64,000 nt of DNA, from contig NZ_JMSZ01000001.1 of assembly GCF_000691225.1 (NCBI RefSeq), positions 1-64,000 on the forward strand, written 5' to 3'. This DNA comes from Nitrincola lacisaponensis. GTDB lineage: Bacteria; Pseudomonadota; Gammaproteobacteria; Pseudomonadales; Balneatricaceae. Below the pieces are notes generated by a model. It was not told the DNA's origin. It made no database searches and saw only the letters and a program-made list of their open reading frames with translations. The position numbers and the translations under genes are program-made. This document shows positions 38,120 to 44,910 of the stretch, piece after piece (within the stretch, counting starts at the first letter, position 1; each line of letters begins with the position of its first letter).

Positions 38120-39219
38120 TGGCCAGCCCCACACTCACCAGCACACCACTCGCAGACGGCTTCAGTATGCCTGCCGAATGGCAGCCACACCGTCAAACCT
38201 GGATGATCTGGCCAGAGCGCCCGGATAACTGGCGCCTGGGTGGCAAACCGGCCCAGCACGCCTTTGCTGCTGTTGCACGTGCGATTGCCCAATTTGAACC
38301 TGTCACCCTGGGCGTCTCTGCTGCCCAGTATGACAATGCCGCCGCCCAACTGGCTGGAGAGCCCGACATTCGGCTTGTCGAGCTGAGCAACAACGATGCC
38401 TGGATGCGAGATACCGGCCCTACCTTTGTACGTAACGCCCAGGGCGAAATCAGGGGCGTTGACTGGATATTCAACGCCTGGGGTGGCTTGCAGGGCGGGC
38501 TTTATTTCCCCTGGGACAAGGATGATCAGGTCGCACGTAAAGTGCTGCAAATCGAGAACCTGCCTCGCTATCGAAGCAGTTTCGTACTGGAAGGCGGCGC
38601 TATTCATGTGGATGGGGAGGGCACACTGCTAACGACGGAAGCCTGTCTGCTTAACCCGAACCGCAACCCTCACATGGACCGTGAAGCCATCGAAATGGCC
38701 ATGCGTGAGTATTTAGGCATTGAAAAGGTTCTCTGGCTGCCACGTGGCATCGTGGACGATGAAACCGATGAGCACATCGACAACATGGCCTGCTTTATTG
38801 GCCCGGCTGAAGTGCTGCTCGCCTGGACCGATGATACTCAGGACCCGCAATACGCTCACTCACAAGCCGCACTGGAATACCTGAGCCAGCAAACGGATGC
38901 CAAAGGACGCTCTCTGACAATACATAAACTGCCTGTTCCGGGTCCCCTGTATATGACGGCCGAAGAAGCCGCAGGCGTTGATCCCATTGACGCCACTCAG
39001 CCTCGCCAGGCAGGTAACCGGCTTGCGGCCAGCTACATTAACTTTCTGTTCTGCAATGGCGGCATTGTCATGCCCGCCTTTGACGACCCGATGGATGAGG
39101 TTGCACGCAAACTGGTGGCCGAACTCTGCCCTCAACATCGGGTAATTCAGGTTCCCGGTCGCGAGATTTTGCTGGGAGGCGGCAACATCCATTGCATCAC
39201 CCAACAACAGCCAGCCTGA
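38119..39219 (+). CDS. aguA: Agmatine deiminase
   Basis: A 366-residue guanidino-group-modifying enzyme (PPAD-type fold) that hydrolyses agmatine to N-carbamoylputrescine and ammonia. It shows [21 protein letters not shown] near the start, [26 protein letters not shown], the [10 protein letters not shown] histidine/aspartate region and the catalytic Cys359 in [11 protein letters not shown]. With AguB it turns agmatine into putrescine, feeding PuuA. Confidence 0.96.
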   Translation: MASPTLTSTPLADGFSMPAEWQPHRQTWMIWPERPDNWRLGGKPAQHAFAAVARAIAQFEPVTLGVSAAQYDNAAAQLAGEPDIRLVELSNNDAWMRDTGPTFVRNAQGEIRGVDWIFNAWGGLQGGLYFPWDKDDQVARKVLQIENLPRYRSSFVLEGGAIHVDGEGTLLTTEACLLNPNRNPHMDREAIEMAMREYLGIEKVLWLPRGIVDDETDEHIDNMACFIGPAEVLLAWTDDTQDPQYAHSQAALEYLSQQTDAKGRSLTIHKLPVPGPLYMTAEEAAGVDPIDATQPRQAGNRLAASYINFLFCNGGIVMPAFDDPMDEVARKLVAELCPQHRVIQVPGREILLGGGNIHCITQQQPA

Positions 39220-39262
39220 TCCAGGCTAGCTGACAAAAAACAGAAGAATTTTAATAAAGGTA

Positions 39263-39291
39263 TTGACGTAAGCGCTTAAATTTATTTTAAT
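39263..39291 (+). promoter_or_regulatory. tRNA-Phe promoter
   Basis: TTGACG (39263-39268), a 17-base spacer and TTTAAT (39286-39291), followed by a GC-rich discriminator (ACGCGCC), lie just upstream of the tRNA. This is typical of a stringently controlled stable-RNA promoter. Confidence 0.8.
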
Positions 39292-39305
39292 ACGCGCCTC
39301 GGTTA

Positions 39306-39381
39306 GCCCGGATAGCTCAGTCGGTAGAGCAGAGGATTGAAAATCCTCGTGTCGGTGGTTCGATTCCGCCTCCGGGCACCA
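39306..39381 (+). tRNA. tRNA-Phe (GAA)
   Basis: A 76-base tRNA with a GCCCGGA/TCCGGGC acceptor stem, D-loop AGCTCAGTCGGTAGAGC, anticodon loop TTGAAAA reading GAA, T-arm GGTTCGATTCC and an encoded CCA. It is nearly identical to the E. coli phenylalanine tRNA. Its 3' end is the attachment site of the integrated element to the right. Confidence 0.98.
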
Positions 39382-39384
39382 TTT
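39368..39384 (+). repeat. attL of integrated element (17-bp direct repeat)
   Basis: GCCTCCGGGCACCATTT covers the last 14 bases of tRNA-Phe plus three beyond. The identical 17 bases recur at 46861-46877, the pattern left by a tyrosine recombinase at a tRNA 3' end. Sequence on either side diverges immediately. Confidence 0.92.
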
Positions 39385-39505
39385 GCCTTTAAAAAACAGT
39401 AAGTTAGCGAGCTTTAAAAAAGCAACCCAACATACTGCCCTACATTGCAAAAACGCTTAAATCTCCTGCTGCACTGAATTTTCCCATTTTCTGAAAATAG
39501 GGCAG

Positions 39506-39527
39506 AAAAAAAGAGGCTTGCGCCCCT
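39506..39527 (-). terminator. Terminator at the end of the element's gene train
   Basis: On the minus strand AGGGGC-GCAA-GCCTCT forms a 6-bp stem (one G-T pair) with a GNRA-type loop, followed by a T-run. It lies five bases after the last small ORF, ending transcription before attL and the tRNA. Confidence 0.78.
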
Positions 39528-39531
39528 TTGG

Positions 39532-39675
39532 TTATTTCTTCTGTTTCCACGCATCGCGCATCACATCCCGAACATGGTCATTCTGCGCCCTCATCCGGTC
39601 TAGTTGAGCATCGCGCTGCTTCTGCTCTGGTGTACGCTGTACCTGCTTGCGCTGGCTTTCTGGTGTAACGATCAT
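39532..39675 (-). CDS. Small basic protein, 47 aa (element)
   Basis: A 47-residue ORF encoding a highly charged Gln/Arg/Lys/Asp-rich peptide (MIVTPESQRKQVQRTPEQ at its start, ending DAWKQKK). It overlaps the stop of the previous small ORF by an ATGA junction and is followed at once by the element's terminator, both signs of a real coupled gene. It looks helical, with no TM segment. Function unknown. Confidence 0.55.
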   Translation of the reverse strand: MIVTPESQRKQVQRTPEQKQRDAQLDRMRAQNDHVRDVMRDAWKQKK

Positions 39676-39800
39676 TTGCCTGACTCCTGTTGCTTCGCAG
39701 CATCTCGCTGCTTACGTTTGTGATACTGCGCCATAAATTTGCGCTGCTGGTTGATCTCGCGTTCTTTGGCTCGATAACCTGTCTGTTTATAAAGCTGCAT
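39672..39800 (-). CDS. Small basic protein, 42 aa (element)
   Basis: A 42-residue ORF (MQLYKQTGYRAKEREINQQ...), rich in Lys, Arg and Gln. Its start has a near-perfect ribosome site, GGAGG five bases upstream, inside the end of the preceding ORF, and its stop is coupled by ATGA to the next. Peptide composition resembles small phage or satellite nucleic-acid-associated proteins, but no family is recognised. Confidence 0.6.
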   Translation of the reverse strand: MQLYKQTGYRAKEREINQQRKFMAQYHKRKQRDAAKQQESGK

Positions 39801-39960
39801 CTTCACCTCCTGATAGTTGCAACCAACTGCCATCCGGCTGGCGCTCCATCACAAAGCCGGGTGTACCGTCTGCCTCAATGATGATACGCGTTATGGTTAC
39901 GTCCTCAGCCTGTGCCATTGATTCCAGCCGCTCTATGCGCTCACATAGCTGCTTAGTCAT
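39787..39960 (-). CDS. Small protein, 57 aa (element)
   Basis: A 57-residue ORF. It has an N-terminal helical segment (KQLCERIERLESMAQAE), then ITRIIIEADGTPGFVMERQ, which looks like a short beta domain with a turn. It begins 8 bases inside the end of the preceding gene, with GGTGAG upstream. It overlaps the next ORF by 14 bases. I know of small phage proteins with a similar layout but cannot assign a function. Confidence 0.6.
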   Translation of the reverse strand: MTKQLCERIERLESMAQAEDVTITRIIIEADGTPGFVMERQPDGSWLQLSGGEDAAL

Positions 39961-40156
39961 GGGCGCTCACCAGATCGGCCAGGGTTTCCGTTGAAAGACG
40001 TTTCAAGTAATCCGCCACCGACTCGGAAGCCAACGGCTCAGGGGCGGCCAGATCGAGCGCCTGACACGCCTTGTAGATATGCAAGGCATCGCCACCACCG
40101 CACCCCGTTTGCAGCTCCAGCGCCTCAATTCGAGCGGTTAGGGCTAAACGATTCAT
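39953..40156 (-). CDS. Hypothetical protein, 67 aa (element)
   Basis: A 67-residue ORF with a helical N-terminus (MNRLALTARIEALELQTG) and an acidic C-terminus (STETLADLVSAHD). It is coupled to the gene before it by an ATGA overlap and overlaps the next by 8 bases. Its N-terminus resembles the ends of neighbouring element proteins (IEALE, IERLE), hinting at related short helices. No known family. Confidence 0.6.
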   Translation of the reverse strand: MNRLALTARIEALELQTGCGGGDALHIYKACQALDLAAPEPLASESVADYLKRLSTETLADLVSAHD

Positions 40157-40566
40157 TTAGCAGCCTCCAGCGCCTCAATGCGGCGCGTCAACTCGTCTAT
40201 TTCAACGATACGCGCAAGACTGGCAACGGCGGTTACAAGCTGACCGGCAACGTCTGGCGGTATCTTCCCACTGGCGGCGGCATCGACAAATGCACGCGCC
40301 GTACCTGCCAGCCCTGCATCATCAGGCAGTGACACCGATACCAGCGCGGCTACCGCTTTCAATGGTGGGCTGAGTCGATCCAATACCAGCTTGCAGGCTG
40401 TCAGATCACCGGCAAGGGCGGCATCAAGAACGGTCTGCACAACCGCTTCACCATGCTTTGATAGCTGGCGCTTCAGTTCTGCCGTGGCTGTTGTCGGTCT
40501 GCCTTTCGGGTTAGGTGACTGCCCCGGCAGCCACTTGCCTGACGGATCTCGCTTTGGTGCTGTCAT
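40153..40566 (-). CDS. DUF5681-like protein, 137 aa (element)
   Basis: A 137-residue protein beginning with the DUF5681-type motif GKWLPGQSPNPKGRP (about residues 10-24), then a helical region with KLVLDRLSPPLKAV, and a C-terminal short helix ending RIEALEAAK. DUF5681 proteins occur in phages and islands, often near terminase genes, but have no proven role. It is coupled to the preceding gene by a TAATG overlap and to the next by ATGA. Confidence 0.72.
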   Translation of the reverse strand: MTAPKRDPSGKWLPGQSPNPKGRPTTATAELKRQLSKHGEAVVQTVLDAALAGDLTACKLVLDRLSPPLKAVAALVSVSLPDDAGLAGTARAFVDAAASGKIPPDVAGQLVTAVASLARIVEIDELTRRIEALEAAK

Positions 40567-41105
40567 TAGTCGTTACTCCGTGCCTGTACTGATTTTGCCG
40601 AAAGATCTCCATTCAGGTAGTCCAGCAGATTGCGGATATTAGCCATTCTTTCGAGCGTCACCGGGTTGAAGCGAGGCGTTGCAAACTGTGGTTTGCCACC
40701 TTTCTGACGGGCATCTTTAGCAACGATCATCCAATGAATCGCGCTGTGCATATTCAGCTTGTCAGCGGCGGCGGCCAGTTTCTCCGCATAACCCTGACAT
40801 TCATCAAACACACTCTGGATCTCGGCAAGCATGGCATCTGCATTTTTCGCCAGCTTTTGCCCTTCCTTTGTCAAAGCGGCCTGACTCTCTTTCTCGGCCG
40901 CATCTGTCAAAGGTGCCACTTTTGCCGCCAGTCGTTTACGGTCGCGCTCCAACTGTTCGAGCTGATCCGCAATCAGATCGGCCTGCGCATCGTCACCGAC
41001 CATAACCGCATGGTCGCGCTGCTCGGTTAGTTCATCATATCGCTGCGCAATATCACTGAGCTGCTGTGTCAGTGATTCAAGGCGCTGGTGTGCTGTTGCT
41101 GTCAT
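40566..41105 (-). CDS. Coiled-coil hypothetical protein, 179 aa (element)
   Basis: A 179-residue, mostly helical protein. Residues about 5-75 have heptad-like spacing (LTQQLSDIAQRYDELTEQ, LEQLERDRKRLAAKV), indicating a coiled coil. A C-terminal region (IHWMIVAKDARQKGG, RMANIRNLLDYLNG) is not recognised. The ATG at 41105, preceded by AGGATGGG, is preferred over one five codons earlier. It is the first gene after the repeat-rich non-coding region, so those repeats may act as its operators. Function unknown. Confidence 0.7.
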   Translation of the reverse strand: MTATAHQRLESLTQQLSDIAQRYDELTEQRDHAVMVGDDAQADLIADQLEQLERDRKRLAAKVAPLTDAAEKESQAALTKEGQKLAKNADAMLAEIQSVFDECQGYAEKLAAAADKLNMHSAIHWMIVAKDARQKGGKPQFATPRFNPVTLERMANIRNLLDYLNGDLSAKSVQARSND

Positions 41106-41130
41106 ATTCCCATCCTGCATAAAGTTATAA

Positions 41131-41180
41131 CCTGTTATATTCTTATTCTATCCTGTTATAAGAGGATTGCAACCTGTTAT
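41131..41180. repeat. Three CCTGTTAT repeats at 21-bp spacing
   Basis: CCTGTTAT occurs at 41131-41138, 41152-41159 and 41173-41180, exactly 21 bases apart, which is two DNA turns on one face. The first lies in the palindrome ATAACCTGTTAT. Such phased repeats are typical of replication iterons or of operators bound cooperatively. They begin 25 bases upstream of the 179-aa gene start. Confidence 0.8.
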
Positions 41181-41427
41181 TGCATAAAAACACAGCTATT
41201 TATAACTAAACGTGCTATTGGCGTGGTTATCAGGTGTGTAGTTGTTGGGTCTAATGTTGGGTTGAAAGGAATAGAGCCACTACATAACCCACATGGCAAC
41301 GGGTGTCGCTGCCCCTGTCAGGACTCAGCGGGGCAGTAGAAGGGCGGTATATTTGTTCATGGTGTTGGTGTTGCCCTGCAATGCTCAGGCGTTAGATCTT
41401 GGTTTCAGAACCCGGAAAAATAAAAAT

Positions 41428-41457
41428 GCGGAGTTTGGCGGAGTTTGGCGGGGTTTA
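41428..41457 (+). repeat. Tandem 10-bp iterons, GCGGAGTTTG type
   Basis: Three head-to-tail units: GCGGAGTTTG at 41428-41437 and 41438-41447, and the variant GCGGGGTTTA at 41448-41457. Read against the second array on the opposite strand (GCGGTATTTA), the units share GCGG--TTT, so the two arrays are an inverted pair. Confidence 0.82.
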
Positions 41458-41513
41458 TTCCCAGCCCTTAATATTTGTAGAAAGGTAAAAGTTCAAAATC
41501 TCCCGACTTGAAT

Positions 41514-41543
41514 TAAATACCGCTAAATACCGCTAAATACCGC
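41514..41543 (-). repeat. Tandem 10-bp iterons, TAAATACCGC type
   Basis: Three perfect head-to-tail copies of TAAATACCGC at 41514, 41524 and 41534. On the minus strand the unit is GCGGTATTTA, matching the first array in its GCGG and TTT positions. The arrays face each other about 57 bases apart across AT-rich sequence. Confidence 0.85.
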
Positions 41544-41566
41544 AAACCTATATAAATCAATGACAT

Positions 41567-41589
41567 AAAAAAGCCCCTGTTACGGGGCT
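41567..41589 (-). terminator. Terminator after primase-helicase gene
   Basis: On the minus strand AGCCCC and GGGGCT form a 6-bp stem with a 6-base loop, followed by a T-run, starting 6 bases after the stop of the replication gene. It separates the replication transcript from the distal gene train. Confidence 0.8.
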
Positions 41590-41595
41590 GTTTGC

Positions 41596-44280
41596 TCAGT
41601 GCTGCCTGATTTTCCAACGCTGCTGTTTTGTGTGGCCATCCTGCCCAGCTTTGACCAACGCCAAACCCTGAACCATCCTATCAGCCCTGAAAGTCAAAAC
41701 GCGGCCTATCCCTTTGGTGGTCAGGTGCGTTTTGCTTGCCAGATCCTCTAGTGCCTCTTTCAAGCTATCAACCCCCATGCTGAAACCATCACCGCCATAA
41801 GCCTTCTTGTGCAGATCTTTTGAAGTGAACGTAGCAGCACCAAACGCTTGATGAATCTCTGATAGGGTATCAAACAGCGCCTCTTGTTCCGGGTCACTTT
41901 GCTGGTTCTGGTCTACTACGTCCATAGGATCGGCATATTCACCGGGCGCAATCGCCTGAGCAACCCATGCCACGGGCTGCCTAACAAGGTCGTCCCACAC
42001 TTCAAAACTTGCCATTCTGCCCGGTGCTCCAGCTCCGAACATACTCTCAGGGCTTTGCAACCATCCTTTGATTATGGTCAGCGCAGCACAAACCATGTCC
42101 ATCCGGTTCGCTCTGACGTACTCTTTAGGATCAAGATCAAACTTCCGTGCATAGGGGCGTTCAGTCTGTGGATCAATGCGGCACTTGAGCACCCGGCGCG
42201 GCATATCGCCTGCAAGGGTCAAGTTATTACCAGTCAGCACCAGCACCGAACGATTAGGCACCGTTATCTCCATGCTCTGACCTAGCACACGGTCGGTAAA
42301 GCTGGAGCTTGTCAGCAGGGCGGCAAGGGCTGCGCTGTCAAAAATCCCGGTTACGTTATCCCATATCAGAGCGCGGCTGCCGGATCTCAGGGCGGTTAAG
42401 ATTCGTTTGCGCGTTTCTTCATCATCCCTGCCGGACGTGTGCGGCCATACCGTGGGTGCGTCACCTGTTGCCAAGATGCCCATGCACTCAGCAAGCAGTG
42501 TCTTGCCTGATCCCATTACCGGCGCGTCAAAGCCAAAACCCGGCGCGGTGGGCAGTACCGGGCGCATGACGGCGGTTAGCAGTGCAGCAAGCATAATCCC
42601 TTTATCTTGAGCGGCAGCAAAGGGAAAGCTGTTAAACGGCATCATCAGGCGCTCCAGCGCATTGCGTACTGCTTCCGGGTCGGGATCATTCGGAACGTGT
42701 GGCAAAACCTCTGCGGTGTCTAACAATAACCTTGTTTTGCTATCGTAACCGGGCTTGCTCAGTATTGAACCATCAGGGCGCATGACTGGGGCAGTTATCA
42801 CCGCGTCCAAGGCTTTCAGGCGGCGGCCAGCACCTAACGCAAGGATCTGTTTTGCGAGCGCAGCCGGTGGGTCTATCAGCTCTTTAACCAACAAGTCCCC
42901 TCGCTTTTTCCAAGTGTAAAACTGGAAGCTGCCACCTAACCAGAACAGGAAACGCTGCTCGTCTAGCGGCTCGGCCTTGCCCTGATCCACCGTAACCATC
43001 TGCGCCCCCATATCAAACACATCAGGCAAGACGCGCATAGTTGAAAGCACAGTTTGAATAGCATCATGTCTGCGCCCCGGTATCAGCTCGATTTCACGCG
43101 GCTGGCGTAGTAGTTTGAAGTTGCGGCCACCGTGGGCAAAGCTATACAGGTTCGGGCGGCTACCAATCAGGTACAGCTTGCCGGTGACCTTCCCGCCTTG
43201 GTAATCCGGTTCGATAGGATCAAGGGTTAACTTGCCGTGGTACTCTGCCGGGTCGTCCAGCACTTCCCCCACGGTCACCGATTCGCCGCCTTCCAAGATC
43301 AAAGGAAAATCACCGGTCAGCACCTGCTGCTCTAGCGCCCTCATCACTATGCGCTCGGCCATCCTTAGTGCCTGTTCAAACTCTTCCCCTTGCAGATCAT
43401 CCGGCACCATAGCTGCTGCTTTTTCATCAATGTAGAGCTGTTGGGCTGCCTGCGCTTCGGGTTCGGCTTCACGTCGCGCAGCAGCTTTAATGCTGGCAAG
43501 CTCGGCAAGCTCTTCAGGGGTCAGATCCGGTAATGCAGCCAGGGTGTCGAGTGGTTCACCATCAGTGACAATTGGGAAGCCCCGCTTCTGTTCAAGCGGC
43601 GGGGTGCATTTCGCACCGGCGGCGAAGTCTAAACGGTTCGTCTGCCAAACGCTGGCGTCTACAGTGCAGCGTTCAAGGAGCTGACCTGCTGCGCCAACTT
43701 CATACCAACCAAAGCCCTGCAACCATAAACGCTGCACCAGCACTGCACCGGCGCGGGGAATATCGTTGGCATCTTTGACTGATAGGTATAGGCGCTGCCC
43801 CTTGAGGCCGGTCAAGTCCTCTTCACCGTGGTGAATATGGCTGCTGCTAGACGGAAACCAGACCTTACCGGCTGCCGCTATGTCAGGCGCAGCCTTTCGG
43901 ATCTGTGCGAGCAACTCATCACGATTAAGGGCTTGTTGCTGTTTTGCCGGGTCATAATCCAGCAGCATGAAACCAGCACCAGCAGGCCATCTGAATTTAT
44001 CAGCGGTTCGCGTTATAGCGCCAGCAGGTTTGCCCAGCTCTTCAAAACGCTTTTTGCTGTATAGCTTGCCATCGACCAACGGCACCCCGAAACATAGCGC
44101 CTGATTATGCTCAAGCCCTTTCAAAAGCTCTGCAAACTGGTGCAGGCTTTCAAGCTCAACCTTACTAACGCTGCCTTCATATAGGTTCGCTGTTGTGCCT
44201 TTTTGAAGCTCACCGTTCAGCAGGTTGAAAGTCTTGGTTAGGGTGGCGGGCTTGTCGCTGGTGATTATTGAAAAGATCAT
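41596..44280 (-). CDS. Primase-helicase-like replication protein, 894 aa (element)
   Basis: The N-terminal half has archaeo-eukaryotic-primase-like signatures: an LLDYDP metal motif (Asp108/Asp110), then FPSSSSHIH with the S-x-H motif near 145-150. The C-terminal half holds an ATPase: a P-loop PVMGSGKT near residue 590, a Walker-B-like LIWDN near 640 and VLTGNN near 683, the polar sensor expected of AAA+/SF3-like helicases. A short winged-helix-like C-terminus follows. This primase plus helicase chain is what P4 alpha-like satellite replication proteins look like, although P4 alpha itself has a different primase. It overlaps the upstream HTH gene by ATGA. Assignment rests on motifs only. Confidence 0.75.
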   Translation of the reverse strand: MIFSIITSDKPATLTKTFNLLNGELQKGTTANLYEGSVSKVELESLHQFAELLKGLEHNQALCFGVPLVDGKLYSKKRFEELGKPAGAITRTADKFRWPAGAGFMLLDYDPAKQQQALNRDELLAQIRKAAPDIAAAGKVWFPSSSSHIHHGEEDLTGLKGQRLYLSVKDANDIPRAGAVLVQRLWLQGFGWYEVGAAGQLLERCTVDASVWQTNRLDFAAGAKCTPPLEQKRGFPIVTDGEPLDTLAALPDLTPEELAELASIKAAARREAEPEAQAAQQLYIDEKAAAMVPDDLQGEEFEQALRMAERIVMRALEQQVLTGDFPLILEGGESVTVGEVLDDPAEYHGKLTLDPIEPDYQGGKVTGKLYLIGSRPNLYSFAHGGRNFKLLRQPREIELIPGRRHDAIQTVLSTMRVLPDVFDMGAQMVTVDQGKAEPLDEQRFLFWLGGSFQFYTWKKRGDLLVKELIDPPAALAKQILALGAGRRLKALDAVITAPVMRPDGSILSKPGYDSKTRLLLDTAEVLPHVPNDPDPEAVRNALERLMMPFNSFPFAAAQDKGIMLAALLTAVMRPVLPTAPGFGFDAPVMGSGKTLLAECMGILATGDAPTVWPHTSGRDDEETRKRILTALRSGSRALIWDNVTGIFDSAALAALLTSSSFTDRVLGQSMEITVPNRSVLVLTGNNLTLAGDMPRRVLKCRIDPQTERPYARKFDLDPKEYVRANRMDMVCAALTIIKGWLQSPESMFGAGAPGRMASFEVWDDLVRQPVAWVAQAIAPGEYADPMDVVDQNQQSDPEQEALFDTLSEIHQAFGAATFTSKDLHKKAYGGDGFSMGVDSLKEALEDLASKTHLTTKGIGRVLTFRADRMVQGLALVKAGQDGHTKQQRWKIRQH

Positions 44281-44564
44281 GCCAACACCTCCGCCAAACG
44301 CTTACGCAAGCAGGCACGCGCCCCGAAGTAGTGATAGCGGCCAATTTTGTGCGGCCTACCGTTGTGGTCATCCTGCCATTCCCACACCATCGGGATGATA
44401 AAGCCAGCGTCTCTAAGCTCCATCACACGGCCAGCGGGGTGCATAATGTTCAACTCGTCACGCGCTTCAATGGTGCTAACGTGTCCAATAATTACGAAAT
44501 GCTTTAGTAGTCGGCTGCGCTGTGCAGTCAAACTCAGATCTGTGCTATGATAGGTGTCAGTCAT
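44277..44564 (-). CDS. Small helix-turn-helix protein, 95 aa (element)
   Basis: A 95-residue protein with the layout of the phage HTH_39-type domain: SRLLKHFVIIGHVSTIEARDE at about 17-37, a helix-turn-helix in which the locus is read as ARDELNIMHPAGRVMELRD, then a wing-like GFIIPMVWEWQD. A perfect AGGAG precedes the start. It is coupled (ATGA) to the replication gene, so it may help origin recognition or regulate replication. The specific role is unknown. Confidence 0.75.
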   Translation of the reverse strand: MTDTYHSTDLSLTAQRSRLLKHFVIIGHVSTIEARDELNIMHPAGRVMELRDAGFIIPMVWEWQDDHNGRPHKIGRYHYFGARACLRKRLAEVLA

Positions 44565-44568
44565 ATTT

Positions 44569-44640
44569 TTACTCCTGCGTCATCACGACGGGGGGAATTG
44601 GAAATGCCTCGGTTGCCGCCGGGGCTTTTTTTTGGTTCAT
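44569..44640 (-). CDS. Possible 23-aa coupling peptide (element)
   Basis: A 23-codon ORF (MNQKKAPAATEAF...) begins in an ATGA overlap with the AlpA-like gene and ends so that its last codons supply the AGGAG ribosome site of the HTH gene. It may exist mainly to couple translation. Its mRNA also contains a GC-rich hairpin. Protein-level reality is uncertain. Confidence 0.35.
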   Translation of the reverse strand: MNQKKAPAATEAFPIPPVVMTQE

Positions 44641-44825
44641 GCCTTCGCCTCCTGCTCGGCTTCCCACTTGGTAACGTCGCTGTTTTTCCAGCGAGTGCAA
44701 CCGGGAGAGAGTTTCACAGGGGATGGGAATTTTCGGGTTGTGATCCAGCGCCAAACCGTGGCGCGGCCAATGCTGTACCGTTGGGCTATATCTTTATCGG
44801 AAAGGTATGATTCTGAATGAGTCAT
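44637..44825 (-). CDS. AlpA-family transcriptional regulator (element)
   Basis: A 62-residue MerR-like HTH protein of the AlpA/excisionase type: YLSDKDIAQRYSIGRATVWRWI (first 20 residues from YLSDKD cover the HTH), then the short wing KFPSPVKL and the TRWKNSDVTKWEAEQ end. AlpA activates integrase or excision genes in CP4-57 and satellites. AAGGCGG precedes the start. It opens a new transcript behind an 85-base gap holding nested inverted repeats. Confidence 0.85.
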   Translation of the reverse strand: MTHSESYLSDKDIAQRYSIGRATVWRWITTRKFPSPVKLSPGCTRWKNSDVTKWEAEQEAKA

Positions 44826-44831
44826 AGGTAA

Positions 44832-44872
44832 CCGCCTTGTAATTGATTAGGACAATTACATGCTAGAGGCGG
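44832..44872. promoter_or_regulatory. Nested inverted repeats upstream of alpA
   Basis: GTAATTG (44839-44845) and CAATTAC (44853-44859) form an inner inverted repeat. CCGCCT (44832-44837) and AGGCGG (44867-44872) form an outer one around it. They lie in the only gap between the integrase unit and the alpA-replication unit, and the inner half includes the alpA ribosome-site region. This is a good candidate operator for the element's switch. Confidence 0.65.
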
Positions 44873-44910
44873 CTTCCTTGTAACCGTGGTTTTCGGGAAC
44901 GGCTCTTTAT

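Larger units (their letters stand above)
41106..41595. other. Candidate replication origin / control region of the element
   Basis: A 490-base gene-free stretch between the primase-helicase gene and the 179-aa gene. It contains three phased CCTGTTAT repeats, a CTGCCCC/GGGGCAG hairpin (41309-41336), two arrays of 10-bp triplets in opposite orientation (41428-41457 and 41514-41543), AT-rich tracts and the primase terminator. P4 has its crr replication region next to its primase-helicase gene, so an origin here is a good inference. Short reading frames across it look spurious. Confidence 0.6.

Noticed and set aside
39226-39450. 74-codon minus-strand frame across tRNA-Phe (contains PEAESNHRHEDFQ)
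   Set aside because: It is antisense to the tRNA gene. This peptide is a well-known spurious translation of tRNA-Phe.
41088-41511. Two 70-80-codon plus-strand frames in the origin-like region
   Set aside because: They run through the repeats and against all element genes, with poor starts and no family resemblance.
41428-41543. CRISPR array
   Set aside because: Units are 10 bp, directly abutting and without spacers, so they are iterons rather than CRISPR. No cas genes are present.
44569-44810. Longer plus- and minus-strand frames over alpA
   Set aside because: They are out-of-frame shadows of the AlpA-like gene. Only the last 23 codons of the minus frame are kept as a possible coupling peptide.
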